Source: Microbacterium natoriense (lineage in GTDB: Bacteria; Actinomycetota; Actinomycetes; Actinomycetales; Microbacteriaceae). Taken from it: a stretch of 64,000 bases of DNA. The position numbers were made by a program, and so were the translations under genes. The notes below the pieces were generated by a model. That model had not been told where the DNA came from, searched no databases, and was given only the letters and a program-made list of their open reading frames with translations. Where the stretch lies: contig NZ_JAUSXV010000001.1 of the NCBI RefSeq assembly GCF_030816295.1, positions 3,472,001 to 3,536,000 on the forward strand, given 5' to 3'. How positions within the stretch are numbered: position 1 is the stretch's first letter; every line of letters begins with the position of its first letter. Shown here piece after piece: positions 54,298 through 63,998 of this stretch.

Positions 54298-55995
54298 ATG
54301 GCGCACAAGCCTGACGCGGTCACCCGCTGGTGGCAGGGCATCAGCCTGCGCGCCAAGGTCACGGGCGTCACCGTGGGTGTGCTCGCCCTGGGCCTGCTGG
54401 TGGCGGGCCTCGGGACCGCGCCTTTCCTGCGCAACTCGCTGATCGACAACATCAACGCGCAGTTGACATCGCTGGCTTCGACGGACCTCGTCTCGCGCTA
54501 CTTCGACGTGACCGCCTCGGGCGACGAGACCGTCTACACGCAGACCGACACGCCTCGGGACTTCTCGTTCGCGATATACGACCCTGTCACCGGGGTCCTC
54601 CAGGCCACCGCCGGGAGCGCGAACGGCGGCGACACCCCGCTCTTCCCCGCCAGCTATTCGCTTCAGGAGGCCGTGGCGAATCAAGACGTGATCATCCCGC
54701 TCGAGGGGACGAAGGGCACGAGCTTCCACGCGGCCGTCGCGAACGCGCAGGGCTCCGGCGGCGGAGCGGTGCGCATCCAGCTGGTCGCCATGCCGCTCTC
54801 CGCAGCGGACCGCATCATCAGTCAGTACTTCGGCATCTACGTCACGGTGGCGCTCGTCACGATCGTGATCGCGGCCCTCCTCATCCGCGGGCTCGTCACC
54901 CTGACCTTCCGTCGGCTCGGCCAGGTCGAGTCCACCGCCATGTCGATCGCGGCGGGCAACTTCAGCCAGCGGCTGACCGACCTCGAGCCCACGACGGAGG
55001 TCGGCCGGCTCAATGCGGCGATCAACGCGATGCTCGACCGCGCCGACCATTCGCTCGCCCAGCGCGACCGCACCGTGCGCCACATGCGCCGTTTCATCGG
55101 CGACGCCAGCCACGAGCTGCGCACGCCTCTCGTCAGCGTCCGGGGCTACGCCGAGCTGTATCGCATGGGGGCGATCAAGGGCGAAGAAGACACGGCACGC
55201 GCCATGGAGCGCATCGAGAAGGAGGCGATCCGGATGGGCGTGCTCGTCGAGGACCTACTCGCCCTCGCCCGACTCGACGAGGAGCGCGAACCCGAGATCA
55301 CGTCGATCGACCTGCGCCCTGTCGCCCGCGACGCTGCCCTCGATGTGCAGGCGGCTGCTCCGGGGCGCACCGTGACCGTCGTCGACAAGACGCTCGAAGC
55401 GCCTCTCACCGCTCCCATCACACGCCCCGTGCTGCCGTCGCCCGCCCCCTCGTCCACTGCGCGCGGCCTCTCCCGGGCATCACTCGCGCGGCTGCGCCGC
55501 CGTGCGCGCAACAGCGCGCCCGAGATGCCGGCGATCGACTTCAGCGAGGTCGAGGACGTGCCGGTGCGCACACCGCCGATCGTGCTGGGCGAGGAGAACA
55601 AGGTGCGACAGGTCGTCGCGAACCTGCTCGGCAACGCACGCCGATTCTCACCAGACGAGAGCCCGATCGAGATCGTCGTCGACGCCGACCGCGTCCGCGG
55701 CACCGGGAGCATCGCGATCGTCGACCACGGCGAGGGAATACCACCGCAGATCCGCGATCAGATCTTCGAGCGCTTCTGGCGAGCGGACACCTCGCGAGCA
55801 CGCGAGACCGGCGGATCGGGCCTCGGACTCGCAATCGTCGCCTCGATCGTGAAGGCCCTGCACGGCAGCGTCGCGGTGACCGAGAGCCCCGGCGGAGGTG
55901 CGACGTTCACGGTGACGTTCCCGCTCGCCCCCTCGCGCGCGACTCCCGAGCACCTTCTCGAAGACACCCAGCCCCTCGAGCCGCTCGAGCTCTGA
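54298..55995 (+). CDS. sensor histidine kinase
   Basis: A 565-residue membrane kinase paired with the upstream regulator. TM1 lies at about residues 20-42, an extracytoplasmic sensor of about 130 residues follows, and TM2 is near 180-202. A HAMP domain follows ('RRLGQVESTAMSIAAGNFSQRL'), then the HisKA box with phospho-His272 ('FIGDASHELRTPLVSVRGYAEL'). Between HisKA and the ATPase a proline/alanine/arginine-rich insertion of about 60 residues starts at 'LEAPLTAPITRPVLPSPAPS'. The ATPase domain has 'NLLGNARRFSPDESP' (N box) and 'ETGGSGLGLAIVASIV' (G2). The ribosome binding site is GGGAGGA. Confidence 0.94.
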   Translation: MAHKPDAVTRWWQGISLRAKVTGVTVGVLALGLLVAGLGTAPFLRNSLIDNINAQLTSLASTDLVSRYFDVTASGDETVYTQTDTPRDFSFAIYDPVTGVLQATAGSANGGDTPLFPASYSLQEAVANQDVIIPLEGTKGTSFHAAVANAQGSGGGAVRIQLVAMPLSAADRIISQYFGIYVTVALVTIVIAALLIRGLVTLTFRRLGQVESTAMSIAAGNFSQRLTDLEPTTEVGRLNAAINAMLDRADHSLAQRDRTVRHMRRFIGDASHELRTPLVSVRGYAELYRMGAIKGEEDTARAMERIEKEAIRMGVLVEDLLALARLDEEREPEITSIDLRPVARDAALDVQAAAPGRTVTVVDKTLEAPLTAPITRPVLPSPAPSSTARGLSRASLARLRRRARNSAPEMPAIDFSEVEDVPVRTPPIVLGEENKVRQVVANLLGNARRFSPDESPIEIVVDADRVRGTGSIAIVDHGEGIPPQIRDQIFERFWRADTSRARETGGSGLGLAIVASIVKALHGSVAVTESPGGGATFTVTFPLAPSRATPEHLLEDTQPLEPLEL

Positions 55996-56136
55996 GACCT
56001 CCCCTGCACATCGGCGGCACTTCGCCGATTGTGCACACCTCGTGGCGATCGGAGCGGAGAGAGCCGATGCCGGCCTCCGCCCTTCTCTAGCGTCGGAACC
56101 CACAGATCGAAAACCTCGCAGATCAAAGGAGTTCCC

Positions 56137-56424
56137 ATGTCCGTCTTCACCGTCGACACAGAAGCCGTCGCCACCGCGCAGGGCTCGACCCGCGCCACCA
56201 TGGAGCGGCTGCAGAGCGAGTCCGCGACTCTGATGGCTCAGCTCACGCAGCTCGAGTCGTCGTGGTCGGGTGCCGCGTCGGTCGCGTTCCAGAACTGCGC
56301 GCAGCAGTGGCGCGGTGCCCAGCTCCACGTCGAGCAGGTCCTCGAGTCGATCGGCACCGCCCTCGGCGGAGCGGCGACGCAGTACGCCGACGCCGATCAG
56401 TACTCTGCGAGCCTGTTCCGCTGA
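56137..56424 (+). CDS. WXG100 (ESAT-6-like) protein, orphan
   Basis: A 95-residue helical-hairpin protein of the WXG100 superfamily, secreted by type VII (ESX) systems in relatives. The diagnostic WSG turn is at residues 43-45 ('LESSWSGAASVAFQNC') between two long amphipathic helices. The ribosome binding site is AAAGGAG. There is no second Esx partner and no ESX machinery nearby. A strong terminator follows 13 bp after the stop, so it is a one-gene transcript unless read from the kinase. It may function as a homodimer. Confidence 0.92.
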   Translation: MSVFTVDTEAVATAQGSTRATMERLQSESATLMAQLTQLESSWSGAASVAFQNCAQQWRGAQLHVEQVLESIGTALGGAATQYADADQYSASLFR

Positions 56425-56436
56425 CCCCCCGAAAAG

Positions 56437-56470
56437 CAGAAACGCCCCGGCCGGAGCCGGGGCGTTTCTG
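56437..56470 (+). terminator. intrinsic terminator after the WXG100 gene
   Basis: 15-bp perfect stem CAGAAACGCCCCGGC / GCCGGGGCGTTTCTG with loop CGGA. Confidence 0.8.
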
Positions 56471-56566
56471 TCTACTGAACTCTGGGTTCCTGAGCCGGGG
56501 CCCCGCGCCCGGAGGCTCCGGGCAGCGCGCTGGCGCTGTCTGGAGTGGGGCGTGGGGATCGAAGGA

Positions 56567-58222
<1,656 letters not shown>

Positions 58223-58249
58223 TTAGCACTCAGAGTGAGAGAGTGCTAA
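58223..58249. promoter_or_regulatory. CIRCE element (HrcA operator)
   Basis: TTAGCACTC-N9-GAGTGCTAA, a perfect match to the CIRCE consensus with the standard 9-nt spacer, just downstream of the groEL promoter. Confidence 0.95.
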
Positions 58250-58253
58250 CGCC

Positions 58254-58283
58254 ATTCTGGCACTCGACACCTTCGAGTGCAAG
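58254..58283 (-). promoter_or_regulatory. groEL promoter overlapped by a second CIRCE-like box
   Basis: Minus strand TTGCAC (58282-58277), 17 nt, CAGAAT (58259-58254). Within it CTGGCACTC-N9-GAGTGCAAG (58257-58283) repeats the CIRCE core with the same 9-nt spacer but diverged ends. Confidence 0.6.
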
Positions 58284-58310
58284 CCGCCGGAGAGGGAGAC
58301 GGGCACCGCC

Positions 58311-58889
58311 TCAGGGCGCCGGCGTGTCCTCAGGGGCGGCCGGAGCAGAACTTACGCGGTCGAGGCCGATGACGACGGTCATCTGCTTCTGGTCGGTGGT
58401 GTTCTGATCGGCGTAGAAGTCGCTCTGCTCGACCTCTGCCCCGCCGAGGAGGTTGGCGAGTCCGATCGCCGCCAGCTCGTCAGCTGCGTCGACGTAGTAC
58501 ACCGTCGTCGTGGAGAAATCCTGGCTCGTGCTGTCGCTGGCGAACACGATGCCCGCCGGCCAGCCGCTGTTGATCAAGGTGTCGCGCATCTGCGTGTCGA
58601 GCCCCTCGTCGGTCGTCGCGTTCAGGATCACGACCGAATAGCTCGTGTCGACCACGCCGGTCTCGATCGGCGTGGGAGTGGAGCTCGGCACCGCCTCGGG
58701 GAACAGGCTGATGCGCCCCATGACCACGAGAGAGCCGAAGATGCCGCCGATGATGAGCACGAGAGCGGCCACGAACGACCACAGCAGAACGACCCAGCCG
58801 TTCATGCCCGGAGCCTCGGCACGGTGCGCCCCTACTCGTCCAGTCGAACGGGGGACGTCATCGAATCGGTCTCGAGTGGGCTTGGACAC
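58311..58889 (-). CDS. LytR C-terminal-domain membrane protein
   Basis: A 192-residue protein with a cytoplasmic N-terminus, a single membrane helix near residues 30-58 ('GWVVLLWSFVAALVLIIGGIFGSLVVMG') and an extracytoplasmic LytR_C domain ('YSVVILNATTDEGLDTQMRDTLINSGWPAGIVFASDSTSQDFSTTTVYYVDAADELAAIGLANLLGG'). It is not a full LytR-CpsA-Psr enzyme. The GTG start at 58889 follows TAGCAT at 6 nt, whose first three bases are the stop codon of the DUF3263 gene. It probably has a cell-envelope role. Confidence 0.88.
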   Translation of the reverse strand: MSKPTRDRFDDVPRSTGRVGAHRAEAPGMNGWVVLLWSFVAALVLIIGGIFGSLVVMGRISLFPEAVPSSTPTPIETGVVDTSYSVVILNATTDEGLDTQMRDTLINSGWPAGIVFASDSTSQDFSTTTVYYVDAADELAAIGLANLLGGAEVEQSDFYADQNTTDQKQMTVVIGLDRVSSAPAAPEDTPAP

Positions 58890-58895
58890 CCCTCG

Positions 58896-58901
58896 ATGCT
58901 A
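58896..58901 (-). promoter_or_regulatory. -10 element of the LytR_C gene, built on the DUF3263 stop codon
   Basis: TAGCAT on the minus strand; TAG is the stop of the DUF3263 gene. It lies 6 nt before GTG 58889. Confidence 0.45.
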
Positions 58902-59156
58902 GCCGACGAATCCTGGAGACCGTGTGGAGCGCTGGAACGCCCGGGCGTCGCGGATGCGACGGAGTCGGGCGACCAGCATCGGGTCGTATCTCAGCGCCTC
59001 TTCCGAGTCGATGAGGCGGCCCAGCAGCTGGTAGTAGCGTGCCGCGCTCATTCCGAGCTGGGCGCGGATCGCCTCCTCCTTCGCGCCGCTGTGCCGAGGC
59101 CACAGGGTCTCGAGCGCGAGGATGGCGCGGTCGCGCTCCGTCATCTCACCCAGCAT
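58899..59156 (-). CDS. DUF3263 family protein
   Basis: An 85-residue protein almost entirely made of the DUF3263 domain ('RDRAILALETLWPRHSGAKEEAIRAQLGMSAARYYQLLGRLIDSEEALRYDPMLVARLRRIRDAR'), a helix-turn-helix-like region that suggests DNA binding. The family is confined to actinobacteria and its function is not established. The ATG follows TAGTCT at 6 nt; that TAG is the stop of the upstream DUF2332 gene. It forms the conserved DUF3263-LytR_C pair. Confidence 0.92.
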   Translation of the reverse strand: MLGEMTERDRAILALETLWPRHSGAKEEAIRAQLGMSAARYYQLLGRLIDSEEALRYDPMLVARLRRIRDARAFQRSTRSPGFVG

Positions 59157-59162
59157 GGGAAC

Positions 59163-59168
59163 AGACTA
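59163..59168 (-). promoter_or_regulatory. -10 element of the DUF3263 gene, built on the DUF2332 stop codon
   Basis: TAGTCT on the minus strand; TAG is the stop of DUF2332. It lies 6 nt before ATG 59156. Confidence 0.45.
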
Positions 59169-60158
59169 GATCGCCGTGGCGTGCATGCCTGCGCGCCACT
59201 CCCATCGGCGCCCGAGCGGGTCGGATGCCGCGCGCACCGCACCGTCGAGGGCGACGACGAATCCCGGCCAGGTCGCGGCGTCGACCGCGGGTTCCCATAC
59301 ATCCAGGAGCCCTGGTGGATCGATCGTGATCCATCGGGCGGGCAGCCCGCGGATGCGCTCGACGAGCGCCGTCCTCGGCTCGCGCGGGATGTGCACGAGC
59401 ACACCCGGCGTCGTGATCACGAGAGTCGCGTCGGCGGGCGCCGAGCGCGCGAGCGCGTCGACTTCGGCGAGCGCGTCGCCCGCGATCAGCAGGGGCGGAT
59501 CGGATGCCGCGATGTCGAGTGCCGCGGTGAGGCGCTGCTCGCGCCCCTCCTCCCCCGGCCACACGAGTCCCTGCAGCCAGCGCCGGTCGCGGTCGTCAAC
59601 CGCATCGAGAGGCGTGAGGTCGATGCCGGCGCGCCACACGACTCGCGGCAGGCGCATGGGCGGCAGGGCTCCCGTGACGACGCTCTCCAGCACCACCGGC
59701 GACGGGCCCGATTCCGGATCGAGCGTCCGCCGCACAGCGCCGGCCGCATCGATGAACCGGTACGAGTAGCGGTCGGGGTACAGGCACAGCCCTGCCGACG
59801 CCCCGATCTCCAGCAGCGCGATCGGCCCGTCGATCTCGCTGAGGACCGGGAGCAGCGGGGAGAGCCGCAGCGGCTCGTTGGTCTGCAGCCGCCTCGCCGT
59901 GCACTCGGCGACGATGTCGTCCGCGTGTGCGAGCACGAAGTCGCGCCACGCGCCGAAGCCGTCCAGGCCTGCCCCGAGCATCCGGGTCACGGCGAACACC
60001 AGCGGCGGCTGTCGCCTGTTCTCGGGTATCCGTTCGATAACCCGACTGACCGCATCATCCGCGGCGACGCCGCGCGCCCACTCGGCGTACAGTTCGCTGC
60101 GCCCTGGCGCCTCCTCCTCGGCGAAACGCGCGTATCGTCGCTGCACGGCATCCGTCAT
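59166..60158 (-). CDS. DUF2332 family protein
   Basis: A 330-residue protein of the DUF2332 family. Features include 'RRYARFAEEEAPGRSELYAEWARGVAADDAVSRVIERIPENRRQPPLVFAVTRMLG' and a central 'IALLEIGASAGLCLYPDRYSYRF', which resembles a methyltransferase-like glycine motif, so a nucleotide-binding fold is possible. No catalytic role is known. I start at ATG 60158; open sequence beyond runs into the promoter of msrB. It is divergent from msrB. Confidence 0.88.
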   Translation of the reverse strand: MTDAVQRRYARFAEEEAPGRSELYAEWARGVAADDAVSRVIERIPENRRQPPLVFAVTRMLGAGLDGFGAWRDFVLAHADDIVAECTARRLQTNEPLRLSPLLPVLSEIDGPIALLEIGASAGLCLYPDRYSYRFIDAAGAVRRTLDPESGPSPVVLESVVTGALPPMRLPRVVWRAGIDLTPLDAVDDRDRRWLQGLVWPGEEGREQRLTAALDIAASDPPLLIAGDALAEVDALARSAPADATLVITTPGVLVHIPREPRTALVERIRGLPARWITIDPPGLLDVWEPAVDAATWPGFVVALDGAVRAASDPLGRRWEWRAGMHATAI

Positions 60159-60202
60159 CCCTCCATTCTCGTCGCACTGCGCCCGGTCACAGGCAGACGC
60201 GA

Positions 60203-60208
60203 GAGAAT
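60203..60208 (+). promoter_or_regulatory. -10 element of msrB
   Basis: GAGAAT, 6 nt before ATG 60215; no Shine-Dalgarno. Confidence 0.35.
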
Positions 60209-60214
60209 GGGTCC

Positions 60215-60619
60215 ATGTCGTACAGCGTGGACAAGACCGAAGAACAGTGGCGCGAAGAACTCGGCGCCGATCAGTACGCAGTGCTGCGCCAGGCCGCGAC
60301 CGAGCGTGCATGGACCGGCGAGCTGCTCGACGAGAAGCGCGCCGGGCTCTACACCTGCGGCGCGTGCGGTGCCGAGCTCTTCAAGAGCGGTACGAAGTTC
60401 GACTCGGGGTGCGGCTGGCCGAGCTTCTACGAGTCGATCCGCCCCGAGGCGGTCGAGCTCATCGAGGACACGAGCTTGGGCATGTCGCGCACGGAAGTGC
60501 GCTGCAGGAACTGCGGTTCACACCTGGGCCACGTCTTCCCCGACGGCTTCGGCACGCCCACCGGCGACCGCTACTGCATGAACTCGATCGCCCTGAACTT
60601 CACGCCGGACGCCGAGTGA
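60215..60619 (+). CDS. msrB: peptide-methionine (R)-S-oxide reductase
   Basis: Repairs methionine-R-sulfoxide in proteins after oxidative damage. 134 residues. The structural zinc cysteines are in 'YTCGACGAELF' and 'VRCRNCGSHLGHVFPDG', and the catalytic cysteine is in the C-terminal 'GDRYCMNSIALNF'. 'FDSGCGWPSFYESI' is the substrate-side signature. The full set of catalytic and zinc residues is present. Its stop overlaps the start of the nitroreductase-like gene (GTGA). Confidence 0.97.
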   Translation: MSYSVDKTEEQWREELGADQYAVLRQAATERAWTGELLDEKRAGLYTCGACGAELFKSGTKFDSGCGWPSFYESIRPEAVELIEDTSLGMSRTEVRCRNCGSHLGHVFPDGFGTPTGDRYCMNSIALNFTPDAE

Positions 60620-61209
60620 GCGCGCTCGAGGCGGTCCGCTCTCGCCAGTCCTGGTCGAAGGTCACCGAGCTCGCACCGGGCCGAGAGGAGCTCCTGCAGC
60701 TCGTTGCGGCCGCCGGCCGGGTCGCCGACCACTCCTCGCTGCGGCCCTGGCGCCTGATCGAGCTCCGCGGTGCGGATCGCGAAGTGCTGGGCGCTGCGAT
60801 CGCGAAGGCCGAGGGCGACTCGTCTCCGTCATCGAAGCCGCTGCGCGCCCCGCTCCTCATCGCCGTGGTCGCGAGCTACCGCAAGAGCGAGAAGGTTCCG
60901 CGGTGGGAGCAGGAGGCCGTGGCCTCCGGTGTCGCGCACACGCTGAGCCTGCTGCTCGACGAGGCCGGCTGGGGCGTGCTGTGGCGCACAGGGCACTACA
61001 CGCGCTCGAAAGCCGTCGCCAAGGCGCACGGCCTCGGCAAGGATGAGGAGCTGCTCGGCTGGCTGTACGTCGGCGGCAAGCCCGCCGGCAAGCGTCCGGG
61101 CCGCCGCAAAGCTGTCGACGCCCGTCGTCTTCTGACGCGACTGCCGAATCCCGAGAAGGCGTCAGCGAAGGCCGACAAGCCTTCCAAGAAGTCCAAGAAG
61201 AAGAAGTAG
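60616..61209 (+). CDS. nitroreductase-family protein
   Basis: A 197-residue FMN-type nitroreductase-fold protein. It begins 'SALEAVRSRQSWSKVTELAPGREELLQLVAAAGRVADHSSLRPWRLIEL' (the SRRS-like FMN motif appears as RSRQS) and has 'SGVAHTLSLLLDEAGWGVLWRTG' and 'LLGWLYVGGKPAGKRPGRR'. The C-terminal tail is Lys-rich (KASAKADKPSKKSKKKK) and unusual for the family. The GTG start at 60616 overlaps the msrB stop, so the two are coupled and may share a role in redox defence. Confidence 0.85.
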   Translation: MSALEAVRSRQSWSKVTELAPGREELLQLVAAAGRVADHSSLRPWRLIELRGADREVLGAAIAKAEGDSSPSSKPLRAPLLIAVVASYRKSEKVPRWEQEAVASGVAHTLSLLLDEAGWGVLWRTGHYTRSKAVAKAHGLGKDEELLGWLYVGGKPAGKRPGRRKAVDARRLLTRLPNPEKASAKADKPSKKSKKKK

Positions 61210-61213
61210 CCGC

Positions 61214-61654
61214 TCAGCCGCCCAACGCGGCGAGGAGATCGGCGAAATGATCGAGGTCGTCGGCTGACCACACGCGCAGACGCTCGCCGAGTCGCTCCTC
61301 GTAGCGCGCCCGCGCGGCGGCGACCCGCTCCTGAGCGAGGTCGGTCGCCACGAGAACCCGCGCACGGCGGTCATCGGGGTCACGGACGCTCTCGACCAGC
61401 CCCAGCTCCTCGAGCTGGCGCACCTGGCGGCTCACCGCCGACTTGTCGGTCTGCAGGCGCTCGATGATCGCCCCCGCAGAGGTGGCCTTGCCGGTCGCGA
61501 TCGACGTCAGAACCTGGTAGCCGAGCGGCTGCAGGTCGGGATGCACGGTGACTGCGGCTTCACGCCAGCTCACACGGATACGCGCGAAGAGTCCGGCGAG
61601 CTCGTGCTCGACCCTGGCGACGGCGAGATCGAGATCGGACGGTTCTTCGGTCAT
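61214..61654 (-). CDS. MarR-family transcriptional regulator (second of a tandem pair)
   Basis: A 146-residue winged-helix regulator. Recognition helix region 'TSAGAIIERLQTDKSAVSRQVRQLEELGLVESVRDPDDRRARVLVATD'. It is clearly a paralogue of the neighbouring MarR (same 'DKS.(V/I)SRQVR.LE..GL(V/L)ES' core). TACACT lies 7 nt before the ATG, so it may have its own promoter. It is the last gene of a drug-exporter operon. Confidence 0.92.
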   Translation of the reverse strand: MTEEPSDLDLAVARVEHELAGLFARIRVSWREAAVTVHPDLQPLGYQVLTSIATGKATSAGAIIERLQTDKSAVSRQVRQLEELGLVESVRDPDDRRARVLVATDLAQERVAAARARYEERLGERLRVWSADDLDHFADLLAALGG

Positions 61655-61661
61655 GCTCGCC

Positions 61662-61667
61662 AGTGTA
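61662..61667 (-). promoter_or_regulatory. -10 element of the second marR gene
   Basis: TACACT on the minus strand, 7 nt before ATG 61654. Confidence 0.35.
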
Positions 61668-61679
61668 GAGCGCGTCGCC

Positions 61680-62135
61680 TCAGGCCTCGGCCAGAAGGCG
61701 GAACACCTTGGACGCCGTCCTGATCTCGTCGGCGGTCAGCTCGCCGATCACGGCGCGCAGGCGCAGGGCGTATTCGCCCCGCACCTGCGCGAGCACGGCT
61801 CGCGCCTTCGGCGTCACCGTGAGCACCCGCAGGCGGCCGTCGCGATCATCCGGGCGCGACTCCAGAAGGCCGTGGCACTCCAGCATCCGCACCTGACGAC
61901 TGATGACCGACTTGTCCATCTCGAAACGCTCGGCCAGCTCGTGCGCGCTCGACGCCCCTGCACCGTCGAGGAAGGTCAGCAGCTTGTAGCCGGCCACCTG
62001 CAGCTCGGGGTCGACTCGGGCGGCGGAGTCCTTCCACAGCAGCCGGGCCTTCGCGAAGATCAGGTTCAGCTGGCCCTGGAAATCCGCCAGGGCCGCATCG
62101 ACGTCCGACGGCATCGCGAGTTCCGAAGTGGACAT
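61680..62135 (-). CDS. MarR-family transcriptional regulator (first of a tandem pair)
   Basis: A 151-residue winged-helix regulator with 'ASSAHELAERFEMDKSVISRQVRMLECHGLLESRPDDRDGRLRVLTVTPKARAVLAQV'. Its start codon follows the stop of the exporter gene by 1 bp, so it is translated with it. It is probably the repressor that binds the GTTG-N8-CAAC sites in front of the operon. The single Cys before 'HGLLES' might act as a redox or metal switch, which is only a guess. Confidence 0.93.
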   Translation of the reverse strand: MSTSELAMPSDVDAALADFQGQLNLIFAKARLLWKDSAARVDPELQVAGYKLLTFLDGAGASSAHELAERFEMDKSVISRQVRMLECHGLLESRPDDRDGRLRVLTVTPKARAVLAQVRGEYALRLRAVIGELTADEIRTASKVFRLLAEA

Positions 62136-62136
62136 G

Positions 62137-63796
62137 TCAGCGCCGCGAGGACCCGGCGCCGATGACGCCGATGGTGCCGGTCGAGGCTCCCATCTCGGCC
62201 TCCGCGACCTCGATCGCCGACTCCTCCGCCTGCTCCAGCAGCTGCTCGGCGGCGTTCTTGGTCGACAACGGCTTGTTCTTGATGAACGCGATCGCGATGA
62301 TCGCGATCAGCGCGAGCGGGATCGCGATGATGAACGCGTCGGCGATGCCGTGGCCGTACGCCCCCTCGACGATCGCGCGGATCGTGTGCGGCAGCTCGCC
62401 GACCTTCGGCACGTCGCCCGAGGCGAGATGCTTCAGAGCGCCGATCTCTTCGGGTGTCGTCGGCGTGAAGCCGGCGAGCGCGTCGGTGATGTAGTTCGCC
62501 ACGCTCGTCGAGAGGGTCGCCCCCATGACGGTCACGCCGATGGTGCCGGCGATCGTGCGGAAGAAGTTGACGTTCGACGAGGCGGCACCCAGCTGCTGCG
62601 GAGCGGTGTCGTTCTGCACGATGAGCGTGAGGTTCTGCATCACCATGCCGAGGCCGGCTCCGAGGATGAACATGAACGTGGCGACGAGCGGGAACGGGGT
62701 GTCGTAGCGCAGCGTCGCCATCAGGGAGACGCCGACGGTGGTCAGCACGGAGCCTGTGAGCATCCATCCCTTCCACTTGCCGAAGCGGCTGACGAGCTGG
62801 CCGATGATGATCGACGCACCCATCTGCCCGATGATCATCGGGATGGTCATGAGGCCGGACTCGGTGGGCGTGGCGCCACGGGCCAGCTGGAAGTACTGCG
62901 CGAGGAACACCGAGGTCGCGAACATCGAGACGCCGATGGCGATCGAGGCGATGACCGACAGGGTGAAGGTGCGGTTGCGGAACAGCGACATCGGCACGAT
63001 CGGTTCCTTGACGAAGAACTCGACGGTGATGAAGGCGGCGATCGCGACGCCCGCGGTGACGGCGAGCATGATGCTCGTCGAGGAGTCCCAGTCGAACTGG
63101 CTCGCCGCCCATCGACACCCAGATGAGCAGGGTCGAGACGCCGACGGCGAGCAGCACGATGCCGAAGTAGTCGATCGACACCTTGGTGTCGCGCTGTGGC
63201 TTGGGCAGGTGCAGGGTGAACTGCAGCAGCACGAGGGCGAGGATCGCGAAGGGCACGCCGACGAAGAAGTTGGAGCGCCAGCCCCAGACGTCGGTGAGGA
63301 GTCCGCCGAGCAGCGGGCCGCCGATCGTGCCGAGGGCCATGATGCCGCCGACGACGCCCATGTACTTGCCGCGCTCGCGGGGCGAGATGATGAGGGCGAC
63401 CGCGATCATGACGAGCGACATGAGTCCACCGACGCCGATGCCCTGGATCACACGGACGGCGATCAGCATGTTGGTGTCGGTCGAGAAGCCGGCTATCACC
63501 GTGCCGACGGTGAAGATGACGAGCGAGAGCTGCACGAGGATCTTGCGGTCGACGAGGTCGGCGAGCTTGCCCCAGATCGGGGTGGAGACGGCGGTCGCCA
63601 GCAGGCTCGCGGTGATGACCCAGGTGTACTGGGACTGGGTGCCGCCGAGGTCGGCGATGATGACGGGCATCGAGGTCGACACGACGGTGCCAGAGAGCAC
63701 CGCGACGAACATTCCGACGATGAGGCCGGAGATCGCCGTGAAGACCTCGCGCGCCGAGCGCGCGGTCTCGAGGGGCGTGGAAGAAGTGGTGGTCAC
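62137..63796 (-). pseudogene. DHA2-family (EmrB/QacA-type) MFS drug exporter, frameshifted
   Basis: A 14-helix major facilitator exporter. The N-terminal half from GTG 63796 (AGGAG nine bases upstream) includes 'LSGTVVSTSMPVIIADLGGTQSQYTWVITASLLATAVSTPIWGKLADLVDRKILVQLSL' and the DHA2 motif C-like 'GIGVGGLMSLVMIAVALIISPRERGKYMGVVGGIMALGTIGGPLLGGLL'. At about 63098-63104 the frame shifts after 'IWVSMGG', and the other half continues 'QFDWDSSTSIMLAVTAGVA' to the end. The span is 1660 nt, one base more than 553 codons. An extra C in GAGCCAG would explain it. Either a sequencing error or an inactive exporter. Confidence 0.85.
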
Positions 63797-63819
63797 AGTG
63801 GAAGACTCCTGCGTAAATA

Positions 63820-63835
63820 GTTGATCTCCATCAAC
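63820..63835. promoter_or_regulatory. MarR operator copy 1 (GTTG-N8-CAAC)
   Basis: GTTGAT-CTCC-ATCAAC, just before the ribosome binding site of the exporter gene. Confidence 0.65.
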
Positions 63836-63845
63836 CATACGCCAT

Positions 63846-63865
63846 TAGTTGCAATAAGGCAACTA
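63846..63865. promoter_or_regulatory. MarR operator copy 2 (TAGTTGC-N6-GCAACTA)
   Basis: 7-bp arms with a 6-bp spacer. Like copy 1 it contains GTTG-N8-CAAC. Centres are 28 bp apart. Confidence 0.65.
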
Positions 63866-63875
63866 TCGATGCAGG

Positions 63876-63998
63876 TCAACCATTCTTGCGGTGCCCACGC
63901 CGTCGCGGAACCGCCACGACGACCGAGAGCACGGCGACGACGATCATCGTGATCAGCTGCCACAGCTGCGGGCCCGCTTCGGCAGGCCAGAGCAGATC
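63876..63998 (-). CDS. C-terminal end of a membrane protein (truncated by window edge)
   Basis: Forty residues and a stop are visible on the minus strand: 'DLLWPAEAGPQLWQLITMIV', then a helix rich in Val ('VAVLSVVVAV') and a basic end (PRRRGHRKNG). It is a membrane helix followed by positive residues, so this is the cytoplasmic end of a membrane protein whose start is outside the window. It ends 11 bp before the second MarR operator. Family not identifiable. Confidence 0.55.
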   Translation of the reverse strand, partial: DLLWPAEAGPQLWQLITMIVVAVLSVVVAVPRRRGHRKNG

